Below are positions 22,413 through 32,878 of a DNA stretch of 64,000 nucleotides, piece by piece. The translations under genes and the position numbers were made by a program. Source of the DNA: Paenibacillus sp. 1781tsa1 (GTDB lineage Bacteria > Bacillota > Bacilli > Paenibacillales > Paenibacillaceae); NCBI RefSeq assembly GCF_024159265.1, contig NZ_JAMYWY010000001.1:124001-188000 (forward strand), in the 5' to 3' direction. The notes beneath the pieces were generated by a model, which was not told where the DNA came from, ran no database searches, and was given only the letters and a program-made list of their open reading frames with translations. Every line of letters starts with the position of its first letter. Position 1 is the first letter of the stretch.

Positions 22413-23606
22413 ATGAAGTTCATACCTGATCTAAAACAGCAAATTGAAGTCATTATAGGCACAACTTTGGACGAATATGAAATTACAATAGAAGAATGGA
22501 CGCAATCCGTTGCGAATCTGGTGGGTCTTCATGAAAATTCAGAGATCTTTGGTGATGAAGGTGAGAGTCTGGAGCTATCTGAACAATCTACATCTCCAAA
22601 CTCATCCAGTGTGATCAGTTTGAATACGGGAGAGCGTATATTTTTTAAGGTTCGGATGAATGAGATAGATGAGACCGTTGTATGTTGGGGATGCGCTGCA
22701 AGATCTATCACTGTGGAGAGACGGAGATTTATTGAGCTTTTGATCCGTTCCAACACAGGATTACCCAATGAGACACAGCCTGTTGTATATGAGAATGATA
22801 GGGAGCAGTATTTGACTGAATTGGGTCTCTGGCTTAGAGAGCAGATCGAAGAACCAGCCAAGCAGGAATCTGAAGCGGTTCCTGATCGCTTTGTGGTACC
22901 TGCAGATTTGAATACTGAGAAAATTCTGTTCTTGCTGCAAGGAGATACGCCGGATGCACATCGTTTACGATCCAAGGAACTCAACAAGCTGCTTGAGAGT
23001 TATTTTGGCGAGGAGATTGTATTGATTCCCTTAAGGGAGCAAGAGTGGGTTTTCATGGGTGATAAAGAAATTGTTACAGAAGAAGCTGAAGAAGATACAA
23101 CGGAAGCCAAAAAGGATTCACTGAACGCTTTTTGTCTTGGGTTACATGAACTGGTTGCCAGTGAGTGGGCTGGGGTGTTCCATCTGTCTGCATCCCTGCC
23201 ATGCATACCCGCACAACAACTAGTAGCAGTCACGGCTCTTCTTAAAGAAAGTGTTCACTTGGGGAGAGCATTCCATGTTACGCAGCATATTCATCTCCCA
23301 TGGGATCTGCATCTGGAACGATTGGTAGCGAGTATTCCAGATGCACAACGGATACGGTTTATACAGGAAACAGGCAAAGACACGTTAATCTTCAATGACA
23401 GTGAGACTCTTGCTACGCTGGAGACCTTTTTTAGCCTGGACTGTAATGTGAGCGAGACAGCCAAACGGCTTTTCATTCATCGTAATACGTTGGTTTATCG
23501 TCTGGACAAGATCAAACAAGAGATTGGTTACGATGTAAGGCACTTCGAAAGTGCTGTTCTAGTGCAGTTTTTGCTGCTTATGTACAAAGTGACGAAAAAG
23601 CATTGA
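22413..23606 (+). CDS. PucR/CdaR-type helix-turn-helix regulator
   Basis: A predicted DNA-binding regulator of about 397 aa. The last 60 residues (DCNVSETAKRLFIHRNTLVYRLDKIKQEIGYDVRH) are a PucR C-terminal HTH, the recognition helix being HRNTLVYRLDKI. The first 330 residues are poorly conserved, acidic in places (DKEIVTEEAEEDTTEAKKD), and may sense a metabolite. An in-frame ATG at 22389 has no Shine-Dalgarno, so I prefer 22413, which follows GAGTGGTGA. It is immediately upstream of msmX on the same strand, so regulation of sugar-transporter ATPase supply is a possible role, but this is inference. Confidence 0.75.
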   Translation: MKFIPDLKQQIEVIIGTTLDEYEITIEEWTQSVANLVGLHENSEIFGDEGESLELSEQSTSPNSSSVISLNTGERIFFKVRMNEIDETVVCWGCAARSITVERRRFIELLIRSNTGLPNETQPVVYENDREQYLTELGLWLREQIEEPAKQESEAVPDRFVVPADLNTEKILFLLQGDTPDAHRLRSKELNKLLESYFGEEIVLIPLREQEWVFMGDKEIVTEEAEEDTTEAKKDSLNAFCLGLHELVASEWAGVFHLSASLPCIPAQQLVAVTALLKESVHLGRAFHVTQHIHLPWDLHLERLVASIPDAQRIRFIQETGKDTLIFNDSETLATLETFFSLDCNVSETAKRLFIHRNTLVYRLDKIKQEIGYDVRHFESAVLVQFLLLMYKVTKKH

Positions 23607-23709
23607 TATTTTTGTGCAGTTTGCGAATAGTCAAACCTCACGGTGATAGGGTATTATAAAAATACAAATTGTATTCGATTACAAAATGATCTCTGAGGAG
23701 GCAACAATC

Positions 23710-24834
23710 ATGGCTGGAGTACGTTTAGAGCATATTTTCAAAAAATACCCGGGTTCTGATAAAGCAACTGTAGTTGACATTAACCTGGACATTAAAGATA
23801 AAGAATTTCTCGTATTGGTAGGCCCGTCCGGTTGTGGTAAATCAACAACACTGCGTATGATCGCAGGCCTTGAGGAAATTTCTGAAGGTAAACTCTATAT
23901 CGGTGACCGTGTCGTTAATGATGTTGCACCTAAAGACCGCGATATCGCGATGGTATTCCAATCCTATGCCTTGTATCCGCATATGAGCGTATATCAAAAC
24001 ATGGCGTTTGGTTTGAAATTGCGTAAGGTTAAAAAAGACGAGATCGACAAACGTGTACGTGAAGCAGCTAAAATCCTGGATATCGAACATTTGCTTGAGC
24101 GTAAACCTAAGGCATTGTCCGGTGGTCAACGTCAGCGTGTCGCTCTAGGACGTGCGATTGTCCGTGATCCACAAGTCTTCTTGATGGATGAGCCTCTCTC
24201 CAACTTGGATGCTAAACTTCGTGGTCAGATGCGTGCGGAAATCACTAAACTGGCTAAACGTTTGGAAACAACAGTTATCTACGTAACGCATGACCAGATC
24301 GAAGCAATGACGATGGGTGACCGGATCGTAGTTATGAAGGATGGTATCATCCAACAAGCAGCTTCTCCGGAAGAGTTGTATAACCTGCCGGCTAACCTGT
24401 TCGTGGCTGGTTTCATCGGTTCCCCGACAATGAACTTTATCTCGGGTAAATTGGCTGAGCAAGGTGCTAACCTGCACTTCGTAGCTCCAGGCGTGGACGT
24501 TGAAATCCCGCAAGGTAAAGCACAAGTGTTGAAATCTAGAGGATACATTGGCAAAGAAGTCATTCTGGGTGTTCGTCCAGAAGACATTCACGAAGAGCCA
24601 GTATTCCTGGAAGCATCCCCGAACTCTGTATTCTCTACTCACGTAGATGTAACAGAGAACCTCGGTCACGAAATGCTCCTCTACTTGAGTGGTGTAGGTA
24701 ACGATACAACAATCGCACGTGTAGATGGACGTTCTAACACTCGTGATGGTTCCACAGTTAAAATGGCCATCGACATGAACAAAGTTCATATCTTTGACAA
24801 AGAGACTGAAGTGAACGTACTTCTTCAAGACTAA
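23710..24834 (+). CDS. msmX: Multi-sugar ABC transporter ATP-binding protein
   Basis: An ATPase of CUT1-type sugar importers; in Bacillus subtilis MsmX energises several permease pairs that lack their own ATPase. Walker A GPSGCGKSTT, signature LSGGQRQRVALGRA, Walker B VFLMDEPLSNLD and the switch His in YVTHDQIEA are complete. A C-terminal TOBE/MalK-type regulatory domain follows (HFVAPGVDVEIP...VILGVRPEDIH). The frame opens at 23686 but ATG 23710 follows GAGGAGG and gives the family N-terminus MAGVRLEHIFKKYP; length 374 aa. It stands alone, without permease genes, consistent with a shared ATPase. The ATPase-less importer at 40.9-44.4 kb is a candidate client. Confidence 0.93.
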   Translation: MAGVRLEHIFKKYPGSDKATVVDINLDIKDKEFLVLVGPSGCGKSTTLRMIAGLEEISEGKLYIGDRVVNDVAPKDRDIAMVFQSYALYPHMSVYQNMAFGLKLRKVKKDEIDKRVREAAKILDIEHLLERKPKALSGGQRQRVALGRAIVRDPQVFLMDEPLSNLDAKLRGQMRAEITKLAKRLETTVIYVTHDQIEAMTMGDRIVVMKDGIIQQAASPEELYNLPANLFVAGFIGSPTMNFISGKLAEQGANLHFVAPGVDVEIPQGKAQVLKSRGYIGKEVILGVRPEDIHEEPVFLEASPNSVFSTHVDVTENLGHEMLLYLSGVGNDTTIARVDGRSNTRDGSTVKMAIDMNKVHIFDKETEVNVLLQD

Positions 24835-24898
24835 TATTACTGGGATTCCTCGGTGACGATGGAATCTGACAGTTAACGCAATTATACATTGTAATGAG

Positions 24899-24933
24899 AG
24901 CCCCTTCCGTTATTGCTGGAAGGGGCTTTTTTT
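24899..24933 (+). terminator. Intrinsic terminator of msmX
   Basis: AGCCCCTTCC and GGAAGGGGCT form a perfect 10-base-pair stem followed by T residues. Confidence 0.95.
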
Positions 24934-25255
24934 AAAATTAATGAATTCTATAATATTCAGCGTGGCTAGGATTCATAATTACCAGATAGACAACCGCTAA
25001 ACCATCCATGTAGTATTCCCGATGGGTGCTCGATCAGAAGGTTTTTCTTACTAATAGTTGTCGGAGGCTACGATTGCATTCATCCCGGAATTCATTTAAG
25101 ATTATTTGAAGGTCTGTCTTCATATATTTGAGAGAACCGACTGTTGGAAGGGTATGCATTCTGTACCCCATGTTGTGAATGCGCTAATAATGGAAAGAAC
25201 TGATACACGATCTGAATTACATAGAGGTACAGCGAATGCTGAAAGGAAGAGACAA
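24934..25255 (+). other. Upstream region of hprK
   Basis: 322 bases with no recognisable gene. The hprK frame extends 50 codons into it, but that part matches nothing in the HprK family. No promoter with both boxes could be assigned. Confidence 0.4.
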
Positions 25256-26194
25256 ATGGCGAAAAAAGTGAAAGTATCCGAATTGGTACAGCAGTTTCAG
25301 TTGGAGGTTGTTTCTGGATCTCACGGATTGAAAAGAGTCATTACGGTAGATGATCTGAACCGTCCTGGTCTGGAAATGGCCGGTTATTTTGAATACCATC
25401 CTCAAGAACGCGTTCAGTTGCTTGGAAGAACGGAACTTGCCTTTTTTGCAATGTTACCCGAGCAAGAGCGACGTGATCGCATGCAACGTCTTTGTACGGA
25501 AGAGACCCCGTGTATCGTTGTAACGCGCGGACTTGAAGTCCCGCAAGAGCTGATTGATATCAGTGAAGAACGGGATCTGGCTGTACTGCGCAGTAATATG
25601 GCAACAACGATTCTGTCCAGCCGGATCACCGGATTTTTGGAGGGCAAATTAGCACCAACAGCAACCATTCACGGTGTACTTTGTGATGTCTATGGCGTAG
25701 GTATGCTGATCACAGGTAGTAGCGGTATTGGTAAGAGTGAAACAGCACTTGAACTGGTTAAACGTGGACACCGACTGATTGCCGATGATGCGGTAGAGAT
25801 CCGCCAAACGTCAGATTTTCAGCTCCACGGTACTGCACCTGAATTGATCCGCCACTTGCTCGAAATTCGAGGTGTCGGTATTATCAACGTCATGACATTG
25901 TTCGGAGCCGGTGCCGTTAGGAATAACAAACGGATTACCCTGGTTGTACGTCTGGAAGCATGGCAGCAGGATAAACAATACGATCGTCTGGGTCTGGATG
26001 AAGAGACTACACGTATCATTGATACAGATGTGCCTCTCGTTACGATTCCTGTTCGTCCGGGACGGAACTTGGCGGTTATTATTGAAGTAGCCGGTATGAA
26101 CTATCGTCTGAAACAGATGGGTCTTAATGCTGCACTGCAATTTACGAACAAGCTGACAGCAACCATCTCGGAAGATATGGAAGACATGGATTAA
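25256..26194 (+). CDS. hprK: HPr kinase/phosphorylase
   Basis: Phosphorylates HPr and Crh on Ser46 in response to fructose-1,6-bisphosphate and reverses this when phosphate is high, the master switch of carbon catabolite repression in Firmicutes. The P-loop is [16 protein letters not shown] near residue 155. The family signature [19 protein letters not shown] and the C-terminal [14 protein letters not shown] segment ([23 protein letters not shown]) are present. ATG 25256 follows AGGAAGAG and matches the family start; 312 aa. It heads hprK-lgt-ppaX-acyltransferase, the same gene order as in Bacillus subtilis. Confidence 0.97.
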   Translation: MAKKVKVSELVQQFQLEVVSGSHGLKRVITVDDLNRPGLEMAGYFEYHPQERVQLLGRTELAFFAMLPEQERRDRMQRLCTEETPCIVVTRGLEVPQELIDISEERDLAVLRSNMATTILSSRITGFLEGKLAPTATIHGVLCDVYGVGMLITGSSGIGKSETALELVKRGHRLIADDAVEIRQTSDFQLHGTAPELIRHLLEIRGVGIINVMTLFGAGAVRNNKRITLVVRLEAWQQDKQYDRLGLDEETTRIIDTDVPLVTIPVRPGRNLAVIIEVAGMNYRLKQMGLNAALQFTNKLTATISEDMEDMD

Positions 26195-26315
26195 GAAATA
26201 TTTGATATAAGGAAATGAAGATAAATGGTTGACATGTTCTGCTTCTCTGAAGGCGCAGGGCATGCCAACCATTCGTCATGCGTGCGATTGATCGAATAAA
26301 TAGGAGTGTGAATGA

Positions 26316-27341
26316 ATGGATACATTATTACTGTTGAACCCGATTGCGTTCTCTATTGGAGCGTTAAAGGTTCACTGGTACGGGCTTATTCTTGGTGCCG
26401 CGGCACTTATAGGACTTCTGCTCGTGATCCGGGAGGGCAAACGCTACAGCATTCCCCAGGAAGTGTTCATGGACATGGTCCTGCTGGGCGTGCCTTCTGC
26501 CATCATTGGTGCCCGCATCTACTATGTTGCATTTAAGTGGGAAGATTATAAGGATAATTTCTGGGATGTCTTTAAAATATGGAATGGTGGTATTGCCATC
26601 TATGGTGCCCTTATTGGTGCAATCATCTGTGCAGTTATTTTCTTCCGTCGTAAAGGGTATAACTTCTGGCGTATGGCCGATATCTGTGCGCCTGGGCTAA
26701 TTGTTGGACAGATGATCGGACGTTGGGGGAACTTTGTGAATCAGGAAGCCTACGGCGGTCCTGTGGAAGAATCATTTTTGAGAGACAAGCTTCATCTGCC
26801 GGACTTTATTGTGAATCAAATGAACGTAGATGGCGTATTCCATCATCCTGCGTTTTTGTATGAATCGATGTGGAGCCTCGTTGGCCTGATCTTGCTGCTG
26901 GTTCTGCGTCGTCAGAAGTTCCTGCGTTCAGGTGAACTGTTTATGTCTTATTTCATCTGGTATTCTATCGGTCGTTTCTTCATTGAAGCTTTGCGTACGG
27001 ACAGTCTTGGCTTCCAGGCTCCGCAATGGGTTGCTTCATTAGTGAACGGGCTGTGGTCTCCAATGACTGCAATGGGCTTTGAACAAGGCTATCTTGATCC
27101 TGCCTATGGTAACGTAAGAATCTCGCAACTGCTCGCTATTGGCATCATTATTGTTGCTGTTGTATTCATTGTGGTGAGAAGAGTGACAGGTACAGCAGAT
27201 GTTCGTTATAGTGATCCGATTGTATCGTCCAAAGTTACCTCAGATGATATGGAACATACGGGAACAGTTGTTGGCAAAGAGAGCAAGGTAACACCTCCAG
27301 CCAAAGATGATCCGAAGCAAGTTGATGATAAAAAGGAGTAA
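26316..27341 (+). CDS. lgt: Prolipoprotein diacylglyceryl transferase
   Basis: A membrane enzyme that transfers diacylglycerol from phosphatidylglycerol to the lipobox cysteine of prolipoproteins. About seven hydrophobic segments are visible, with the Lgt signature GQMIGRWGNFVNQEAYGG, the WYGLILGAA segment containing the conserved Tyr, and HPAFLYES. At 341 aa it is longer than usual because of a charged C-terminal cytoplasmic tail (GKESKVTPPAKDDPKQVDDKKE). It is transcribed with hprK upstream and ppaX six bases downstream. Confidence 0.96.
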   Translation: MDTLLLLNPIAFSIGALKVHWYGLILGAAALIGLLLVIREGKRYSIPQEVFMDMVLLGVPSAIIGARIYYVAFKWEDYKDNFWDVFKIWNGGIAIYGALIGAIICAVIFFRRKGYNFWRMADICAPGLIVGQMIGRWGNFVNQEAYGGPVEESFLRDKLHLPDFIVNQMNVDGVFHHPAFLYESMWSLVGLILLLVLRRQKFLRSGELFMSYFIWYSIGRFFIEALRTDSLGFQAPQWVASLVNGLWSPMTAMGFEQGYLDPAYGNVRISQLLAIGIIIVAVVFIVVRRVTGTADVRYSDPIVSSKVTSDDMEHTGTVVGKESKVTPPAKDDPKQVDDKKE

Positions 27342-27347
27342 TGCAAC

Positions 27348-28004
27348 ATGATTGACACGGTATTGTTTGATCTGGACGGAACGATTATTGATACCAATGA
27401 GCTGATTATCAGCTCATTCCAGCATGTCATGGGGGGATGGGAACATTCAGCTCCATGGACACGGGAACAGATCATTCCGCATATGGGTGGCACACTGGAG
27501 CAGCAAATGCGTACCTTCTCTGGCCAGGAGGAAGTCTCCGAGTACGTGAAAGGTTACCGTGCTTATAATGATATCCATCATGAAGCGATGGTTAGACCTT
27601 TTCCACATGTCATTGAGGTAGTAGAGGCGCTTCATCAGGCTGGCATTGTGATGGGTGTAGTCACAACCAAAATTCGTCCATCTACATTAAAGGTGCTAGA
27701 ACGTTTTGACCTACTGAAATATATGAAGACGATTGTAACCGTGACCGATGTGACGAATCCGAAGCCACATGCTGAACCGGTACTGAAAGCCATGACGGAA
27801 CTGGGTGCAGATCCTGCTAAAACGTTAATGGTAGGTGACAGTCCGGTGGATATCCAATCGGCACAAAATGCGGGCGCACTCTCGGCGGGGGTTGCATGGT
27901 CTCTTAAAGGGGAAACAATCCTGAATGGATATGGACCCGATCATATGCTGCATGATATGAGAGACTTGTTGAAACTCATCCGTGTTGAAACGGGACGTTC
28001 ATGA
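27348..28004 (+). CDS. ppaX: Pyrophosphatase PpaX (HAD family)
   Basis: Hydrolyses the pyrophosphate made when HprK dephosphorylates P-Ser-HPr. HAD motif I is [15 protein letters not shown] with the nucleophile Asp, motif II is VTTKIRPS, and motif [18 protein letters not shown]. The cap domain carries the typical [11 protein letters not shown]. Length 218 aa. Its stop overlaps the start of the next gene by four bases (ATGA), implying translational coupling. Confidence 0.94.
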   Translation: MIDTVLFDLDGTIIDTNELIISSFQHVMGGWEHSAPWTREQIIPHMGGTLEQQMRTFSGQEEVSEYVKGYRAYNDIHHEAMVRPFPHVIEVVEALHQAGIVMGVVTTKIRPSTLKVLERFDLLKYMKTIVTVTDVTNPKPHAEPVLKAMTELGADPAKTLMVGDSPVDIQSAQNAGALSAGVAWSLKGETILNGYGPDHMLHDMRDLLKLIRVETGRS

Positions 28005-28543
28005 GAAAAGTAACCCGCTATCCGGTAGAGGACCAGAATGCACTTTGGCATATCTACAAGACAGTGAGTCCGTGGAAGGGCGTTCGTAATTTTATCTGGA
28101 TCCAGTTGTCACGCTACTGTCCAATCCTATCGGTGAAGAACTGGATTTATCGCCGAATGCTGGGCATGAAGGTGGGAAAACACACAGCCTTTGGCCTGAT
28201 GGTGATGGTGGATGTGTTTTTTCCGGAGAAAATAACGGTCGGCGAAAACTCGGTCATCGGTTACAACACAACAATTCTCGCTCATGAGTATCTCATTAAG
28301 GAGTACAGGCTCGGCGAGGTCATTATCGGGGAAAATGTACTGATTGGTGCCAATACAACGATTCTGCCTGGGGTAACCATAGGAGATGGAGCGGTTGTAG
28401 CTGCTGGAGCAGTCGTACATAAGGATGTTGCACCAGGAGCTTTTGTTGGAGGTAATCCACTGCGTGATTTATCCCGTGCGGCAGCTTCTACGGAAGAGAC
28501 TGTGTTTAACACGGATGATTCCTCTCAGGGTAGTGTGCATTAA
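28001..28543 (+). CDS. Hexapeptide-repeat acyltransferase, YvoF-like
   Basis: A 180-aa left-handed beta-helix acyltransferase (LbH family, same fold as maltose/galactoside O-acetyltransferases). Hexapeptide repeats are visible in [16 protein letters not shown] and [33 protein letters not shown], with the acceptor-site His in ILAHEY. It closely parallels Bacillus subtilis YvoF, in the same position after ppaX. The acceptor substrate is not known. It overlaps ppaX by four bases and ends the hprK operon with a terminator. Confidence 0.88.
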   Translation: MRKVTRYPVEDQNALWHIYKTVSPWKGVRNFIWIQLSRYCPILSVKNWIYRRMLGMKVGKHTAFGLMVMVDVFFPEKITVGENSVIGYNTTILAHEYLIKEYRLGEVIIGENVLIGANTTILPGVTIGDGAVVAAGAVVHKDVAPGAFVGGNPLRDLSRAAASTEETVFNTDDSSQGSVH

Positions 28544-28577
28544 GTCCATAACGTAATGAAAGAAGATGGGTTGAAGT

Positions 28578-28604
28578 AAAAAGCTGCTTATGGCAGCTTT
28601 TTTC
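28578..28604 (+). terminator. Terminator of the hprK operon
   Basis: AAAAGCTGC and GCAGCTTTT pair around a short loop and extend into T residues. Confidence 0.88.
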
Positions 28605-28686
28605 GTATATAAATACCGATTGGCGAGGGTAACGGTGTGTATATAAAACGATATGCCTATCCAAGGGCAATCAAGCTTCGGTATTG

Positions 28687-28716
28687 TTGACGGTAGTGCG
28701 GATTTCATGTTATCAT
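28687..28716 (+). promoter_or_regulatory. his operon promoter
   Basis: TTGACG and TATCAT are separated by 18 bases. Transcription would begin near 28723, leaving a leader of about 210 bases before hisZ. I looked for a T-box (AGGGTGG motif and specifier loop) in the leader and found none. Confidence 0.6.
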
Positions 28717-28932
28717 ATCCCATATCCTTTAGTTTGTTAGCACTTTACCATGTGAAAGTATTGTTGGAGAAATTAAACGTGATAAAGGTTGAACTAAACC
28801 AATAGTTAAAAGCTTGTGCAGCAATACGTTGATTCAGGGTTACAAGATAGAATGGGGATTTACACTACATAAATCCTGTTGAAATAGAATGAGCACCACT
28901 CTTAAATTACTGACTCGGGGTGAATAATACCA

Positions 28933-30132
28933 ATGTCCAAACCAAAAGGATTTGAAAAACCGACCGGATTTCGCGACTATACACCACATGTTGTATCCAA
29001 GCTGCGTACGATTGAGCGGAATGTACTAGAATGTATGGAACGTTGGGGTTACCGTCAGATCATCACACCAACGATTGAATATTACGACACGGTAGGTGTA
29101 GCCAGCTCTACATCGGATCGCAAATTGTTTAAATTATTGAACAGCCGGGGAACCACCCTGGTGCTCCGATCGGATCTAACGGCTCCGATTGCACGTGTCG
29201 TTTCGTCCATGCTCAAAGATGAGCAATTGCCACTGCGTCTGTCCTATCATGCGAACGTATTTCGTTCGATTGAAGAGGAAGCTGGACGCGAGGCGGAGTT
29301 CTTCCAGACAGGGGTGGAGCTGGTTGGAGATGACTCACCTGAGGCGGATGCAGAAGTTGTTGCGCTTGCGATTGCCTCTTTGCAGGCAGCGGGCGTGTCT
29401 TCTTTTAAAATAGCGATGGGTCATATGGGATTCCTGAACGGATTACTGGAGGAAGTGATTCCAGGCCAGACAACGGAACAGGAGCAATTAAAGGAAGGGC
29501 TGCTCGGACGTGATTATGTCGGCTATCGCCAGTCCATCGAAGCATTGAACCTGGAACCCAAGTTGAAAGAACAGCTCGAAGCGATCCTGCGTCTGCGCGG
29601 TGGCAAGGAAGTATGCACACATGCGGTAGAGCTAAGTTCAAGCGCTGAAGCAGCAAAGTCGATTGCACATCTGTGTGCGGTATTCGAAGTGTTGGAAGCG
29701 TACGGTGTATCCGAACATGTGCTGATTGATCTGACGATGATCGGTGATTTCTCCTATTATACGGGCATGACCTTTGAAGGGTATGCAGCCGAACTAGGAT
29801 CTCCGGTATGTAGCGGTGGACGGTATGATAATCTGTTACAACAGTTTGGTCGTTCATTGCCAGCTACAGGATTTGCACTGAAAACGAACCGTATTATTGA
29901 TGGTGTTCATGGCATTACCATTGAAGAGAAAAAACCGGTACTTATCCAATATACCCCGAAACGTCGGGCTGAGGCATTAACAGAAGCGGCAAGATTACGC
30001 AGTATGGGACAAAATGTAGTGACACTCCTTCTTCCTGAAGACGGGGCTGGGGCAAGTGCCGTGTCGGTTGAAGCAAGAACCGCTCAGGCTGAGCAGGTTA
30101 TTACTTACGGATCTGAAGAAGGAGGACGCTGA
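28933..30132 (+). CDS. hisZ: ATP phosphoribosyltransferase regulatory subunit HisZ
   Basis: A HisRS-like protein without tRNA charging activity that completes the short form of HisG. The class II synthetase-like core shows motif 2-like [28 protein letters not shown] and motif 3-like [12 protein letters not shown]. Length 399 aa. GGGGTGA precedes the ATG. It is first in a nine-gene histidine operon; its stop is one base before the hisG start. The pairing with a 219-aa HisG is as expected, because only short-form HisG needs HisZ. Confidence 0.96.
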   Translation: MSKPKGFEKPTGFRDYTPHVVSKLRTIERNVLECMERWGYRQIITPTIEYYDTVGVASSTSDRKLFKLLNSRGTTLVLRSDLTAPIARVVSSMLKDEQLPLRLSYHANVFRSIEEEAGREAEFFQTGVELVGDDSPEADAEVVALAIASLQAAGVSSFKIAMGHMGFLNGLLEEVIPGQTTEQEQLKEGLLGRDYVGYRQSIEALNLEPKLKEQLEAILRLRGGKEVCTHAVELSSSAEAAKSIAHLCAVFEVLEAYGVSEHVLIDLTMIGDFSYYTGMTFEGYAAELGSPVCSGGRYDNLLQQFGRSLPATGFALKTNRIIDGVHGITIEEKKPVLIQYTPKRRAEALTEAARLRSMGQNVVTLLLPEDGAGASAVSVEARTAQAEQVITYGSEEGGR

Positions 30133-30133
30133 G

Positions 30134-30793
30134 ATGTCGGATATTCTGAAGGTGGCCATGCCGAAGGGCCGAATCTATAAAAAAGCCTCCAAATTGTTTC
30201 GTGAAGCGGGGCTGGATATTCCAGAAGACGTAGACGATACACGCAGATTGGTCATTGAAGTGCCGGAAGCTGGAATGGAATTCATCATGGCTAAGCCAGT
30301 AGATGTTCCAACGTATGTGGAGTACGGTGTTGCTGATATCGGAATTGTTGGAAAAGACGTGCTGCTGGAGGAAGATCGGGACGTGTACGAACTGTTGAAT
30401 CTGGGAATCGCCCAGTGCCGTATGTCTGTGATTGGACTTCCCGACTGGAAGCCAGGCATTCAGCAACGTGTTGCAACGAAGTACCCGAGGATTGCTTCGC
30501 AGTACTTCCGGGAGCAGGGGCAGCAGGTCGAGGTGATCAAGTTGAATGGTTCCATTGAGCTTGCACCCCTGATTGGCCTGGCAGACCGGATCGTCGACCT
30601 GGTGGAGACTGGTCAGACGCTGCGCGAGAACGGATTGGTGGAGATGACAGGCATTCTGGACATCACCAGCCGTCTTATCGCCAATCGGGTAAGTTATCGG
30701 ATGAAAAATGCACGAATCCAGGCTTTGTGTGATGCACTTCAGCAGGTTATTCCGGCATCGAATGAGATATCGGCGGGAAGCCTTCGGGGATAA
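30134..30793 (+). CDS. hisG: ATP phosphoribosyltransferase, short form
   Basis: Condenses ATP and PRPP, the first and feedback-regulated step of histidine biosynthesis. Hallmarks are [13 protein letters not shown] at the N-terminus, a PRPP loop within [16 protein letters not shown], and the absence of the C-terminal ACT-like regulatory domain at 219 aa. The ATG at 30134 follows GAAGGAGG located inside the end of hisZ; an earlier in-frame ATG is inside hisZ and does not fit the family. Confidence 0.97.
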   Translation: MSDILKVAMPKGRIYKKASKLFREAGLDIPEDVDDTRRLVIEVPEAGMEFIMAKPVDVPTYVEYGVADIGIVGKDVLLEEDRDVYELLNLGIAQCRMSVIGLPDWKPGIQQRVATKYPRIASQYFREQGQQVEVIKLNGSIELAPLIGLADRIVDLVETGQTLRENGLVEMTGILDITSRLIANRVSYRMKNARIQALCDALQQVIPASNEISAGSLRG

Positions 30794-30948
30794 ATTACTG
30801 ATATGCAGGGACTGCAAGGTAGCAAGAACGAGAAATAAAGTAACGGAAATAACAAAAGAATGAAACGATAGAAGCAAGAAACGTGAAAAATCAGAATCGA
30901 ATTGGCCATATAAAGGCAGGCATTACAGAGGATGAGGAGGTTGTACGT

Positions 30949-32253
30949 ATGAAAATTGTACCTGCACGTGAATTTGATCTGAAGCGGGAAGTGGAGTATG
31001 GCACGCCAGAGCAAAATGAAACGGTACGGCGTATTGTCAGCGACATTCGCCGTGAGGGTGATGCGGCACTGCTGCGTTACACGGAGCAGCTGGACCGCAC
31101 AAAGCTGACGGCCGCGGAATTGCGCGTGCCGCAGGAAGAGCTGCAGGCGGCTTATGCAGCCGTGGAGCCATCCTTTGTGACGGCGATTCGCCAAGCCGCC
31201 GCCAACATTCGTGCGTTTCATGAGAAACAGAAACGCAACTCGTGGATGGATTGGCAGCCGGACGGCAGCCTGCTGGGCCAGGTCATCCGACCGCTGAAGC
31301 GGGTCGGGGTCTATGTACCTGGCGGTAAAGCAGCGTATCCATCGTCTGTGCTGATGAATGTGATTCCGGCACAGGTGGCAGGCGTGCCGGAGATCGTTCT
31401 TGTGACGCCGCCGTCTACGAACGGCGGCGAAGGCATTAACCCGTACATTCTCGTTGCTGCTGCGGAAGCAGGCGTAAGCGAGATGTACCGGGTTGGCGGC
31501 GCTCAAGCCATCGCCGCCCTGGCTTACGGCACGGAGAGTATTGCACCGGTCGACAAGATCTGTGGACCGGGCAATATTTACGTGGCGCTCGCGAAGCGCG
31601 AGGTGTACGGTGCGGTCGATATCGACAGTATCGCCGGGCCGAGTGAGATTGTGGTACTCGCCGATGATACGGCGAATCCGGTGTATGTCGCCGCGGACCT
31701 GTTGTCGCAGGCGGAACATGACGAGATGGCATCGGCCATTCTCGTCACGAATTCGGCCACGCTGGCGGAAGCCGTGCAGGGCGAAGTGCAGCGGCAGCTT
31801 GAAGTGCTGCCGCGGCGTGATATCGCTGCTGCTTCGGTGGAGCAGTATGGCGCGATTATTGTGGTCGATTCCATCGATGAGGGAATCGACGTGGTGAACC
31901 GGCTCGCACCGGAGCATCTGGAGATCATGGTGCAGGAGCCGATGGCTTACGCTGGCCGGATCGAAAATGCCGGCGCGATTTTCCTCGGCCCGTACAGCTC
32001 GGAGCCGGTGGGGGATTATTTTGCAGGACCCAATCACATTATTCCGACCAATGGAACTGCGCGATTCAGTTCACCAGTGGACGTGGATGATTTTATCAAG
32101 AAATCGAGTCTGATTTATTATAGTAAAGAAGCACTGCTGCAGAACGGAGCGGCTATTATAGAGTTGGCCCGCCATGAGGGTCTTGAAGGGCATGCCCGTG
32201 CAATTGCTGTACGGTTAGAACAGGAAGGAAAGGCGGAATCGGATAATGGATAA
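30949..32253 (+). CDS. hisD: Histidinol dehydrogenase
   Basis: Zinc- and NAD-dependent enzyme oxidising histidinol to histidine in two steps. The family signature [34 protein letters not shown] is complete, with His residues in EHLEIM and the metal/catalytic segment [16 protein letters not shown]. The ATG at 30949 follows AGGAGG at the right distance; 434 aa. Between about 31,060 and 32,010 GC content is near 60-67% in the lines I counted, against about 45-55% in adjacent his genes, and it drops sharply before the end of the gene. It overlaps hisB by eight bases. Confidence 0.97.
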   Translation: MKIVPAREFDLKREVEYGTPEQNETVRRIVSDIRREGDAALLRYTEQLDRTKLTAAELRVPQEELQAAYAAVEPSFVTAIRQAAANIRAFHEKQKRNSWMDWQPDGSLLGQVIRPLKRVGVYVPGGKAAYPSSVLMNVIPAQVAGVPEIVLVTPPSTNGGEGINPYILVAAAEAGVSEMYRVGGAQAIAALAYGTESIAPVDKICGPGNIYVALAKREVYGAVDIDSIAGPSEIVVLADDTANPVYVAADLLSQAEHDEMASAILVTNSATLAEAVQGEVQRQLEVLPRRDIAAASVEQYGAIIVVDSIDEGIDVVNRLAPEHLEIMVQEPMAYAGRIENAGAIFLGPYSSEPVGDYFAGPNHIIPTNGTARFSSPVDVDDFIKKSSLIYYSKEALLQNGAAIIELARHEGLEGHARAIAVRLEQEGKAESDNG

Positions 32254-32875
32254 GCAAAATAATGGTGTGGAACTTGAAAACAAAGGTGCAGTGCGCCAAG
32301 CAGAGGTTGACCGCAAAACAAACGAGACCAATATCCAATTGGCCTTTACTGTAGATGGAACAGGACAATCCACGATTGAAACGGATGTACCTTTCCTGAA
32401 TCATATGCTGGATCTGTTCACGAAGCACGGACAATTCGACCTGAACGTGCAGGCCCGTGGAGATATTGATATCGACGATCATCACACGGTTGAAGACATC
32501 GGCATCTGTCTGGGACAGACGTTGCGAGAAGCATTGGGTGACAAACGTGGTATCAAGCGTTACGCCAGTGTTTTTGTACCGATGGACGAGGCACTCGCTC
32601 AGGTCATTATTGATGTGAGCAACCGACCTCACTTTGAATACCGTGCAGAATACCCTTCCCAACAGGTTGGCAGTTTCTCCACGGAGCTGGTACATGAATT
32701 CCTGTGGAAATTAGCGCTGGAAGCTCGGATTACGTTACATGTCATTGTGCACTATGGTCAGAACACCCACCACATGATTGAAGCGATCTTTAAGGCATTG
32801 GGACGTGCTCTGGATGAAGCAACGATGATTGATCCACGTGTAACGGGTGTGCCTTCCACGAAGGGAGTGCTGTAG
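32246..32875 (+). CDS. hisB: Imidazoleglycerol-phosphate dehydratase
   Basis: A manganese enzyme that dehydrates IGP to imidazole acetol-phosphate. The two metal-binding motifs are [18 protein letters not shown] and [15 protein letters not shown]. The protein is monofunctional (no HAD phosphatase domain), 209 aa, with an N-terminal extension of about 12 residues relative to typical homologues. The start overlaps the end of hisD by eight bases, and the ribosome-binding site GGAAAGG lies within hisD. hisH begins three bases after its stop. Confidence 0.96.
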   Translation: MDKQNNGVELENKGAVRQAEVDRKTNETNIQLAFTVDGTGQSTIETDVPFLNHMLDLFTKHGQFDLNVQARGDIDIDDHHTVEDIGICLGQTLREALGDKRGIKRYASVFVPMDEALAQVIIDVSNRPHFEYRAEYPSQQVGSFSTELVHEFLWKLALEARITLHVIVHYGQNTHHMIEAIFKALGRALDEATMIDPRVTGVPSTKGVL

Positions 32876-32878
32876 ACG

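Noticed and set aside
28723..28932. T-box riboswitch in the his operon leader
   Set aside because: No AGGGTGG-type antiterminator motif, specifier loop or leader terminator could be found.
30739..32037. Minus-strand open frame of 432 codons opposite hisD
   Set aside because: It arises from the GC-rich third positions of hisD; the translation is His/Arg-rich and resembles no protein.
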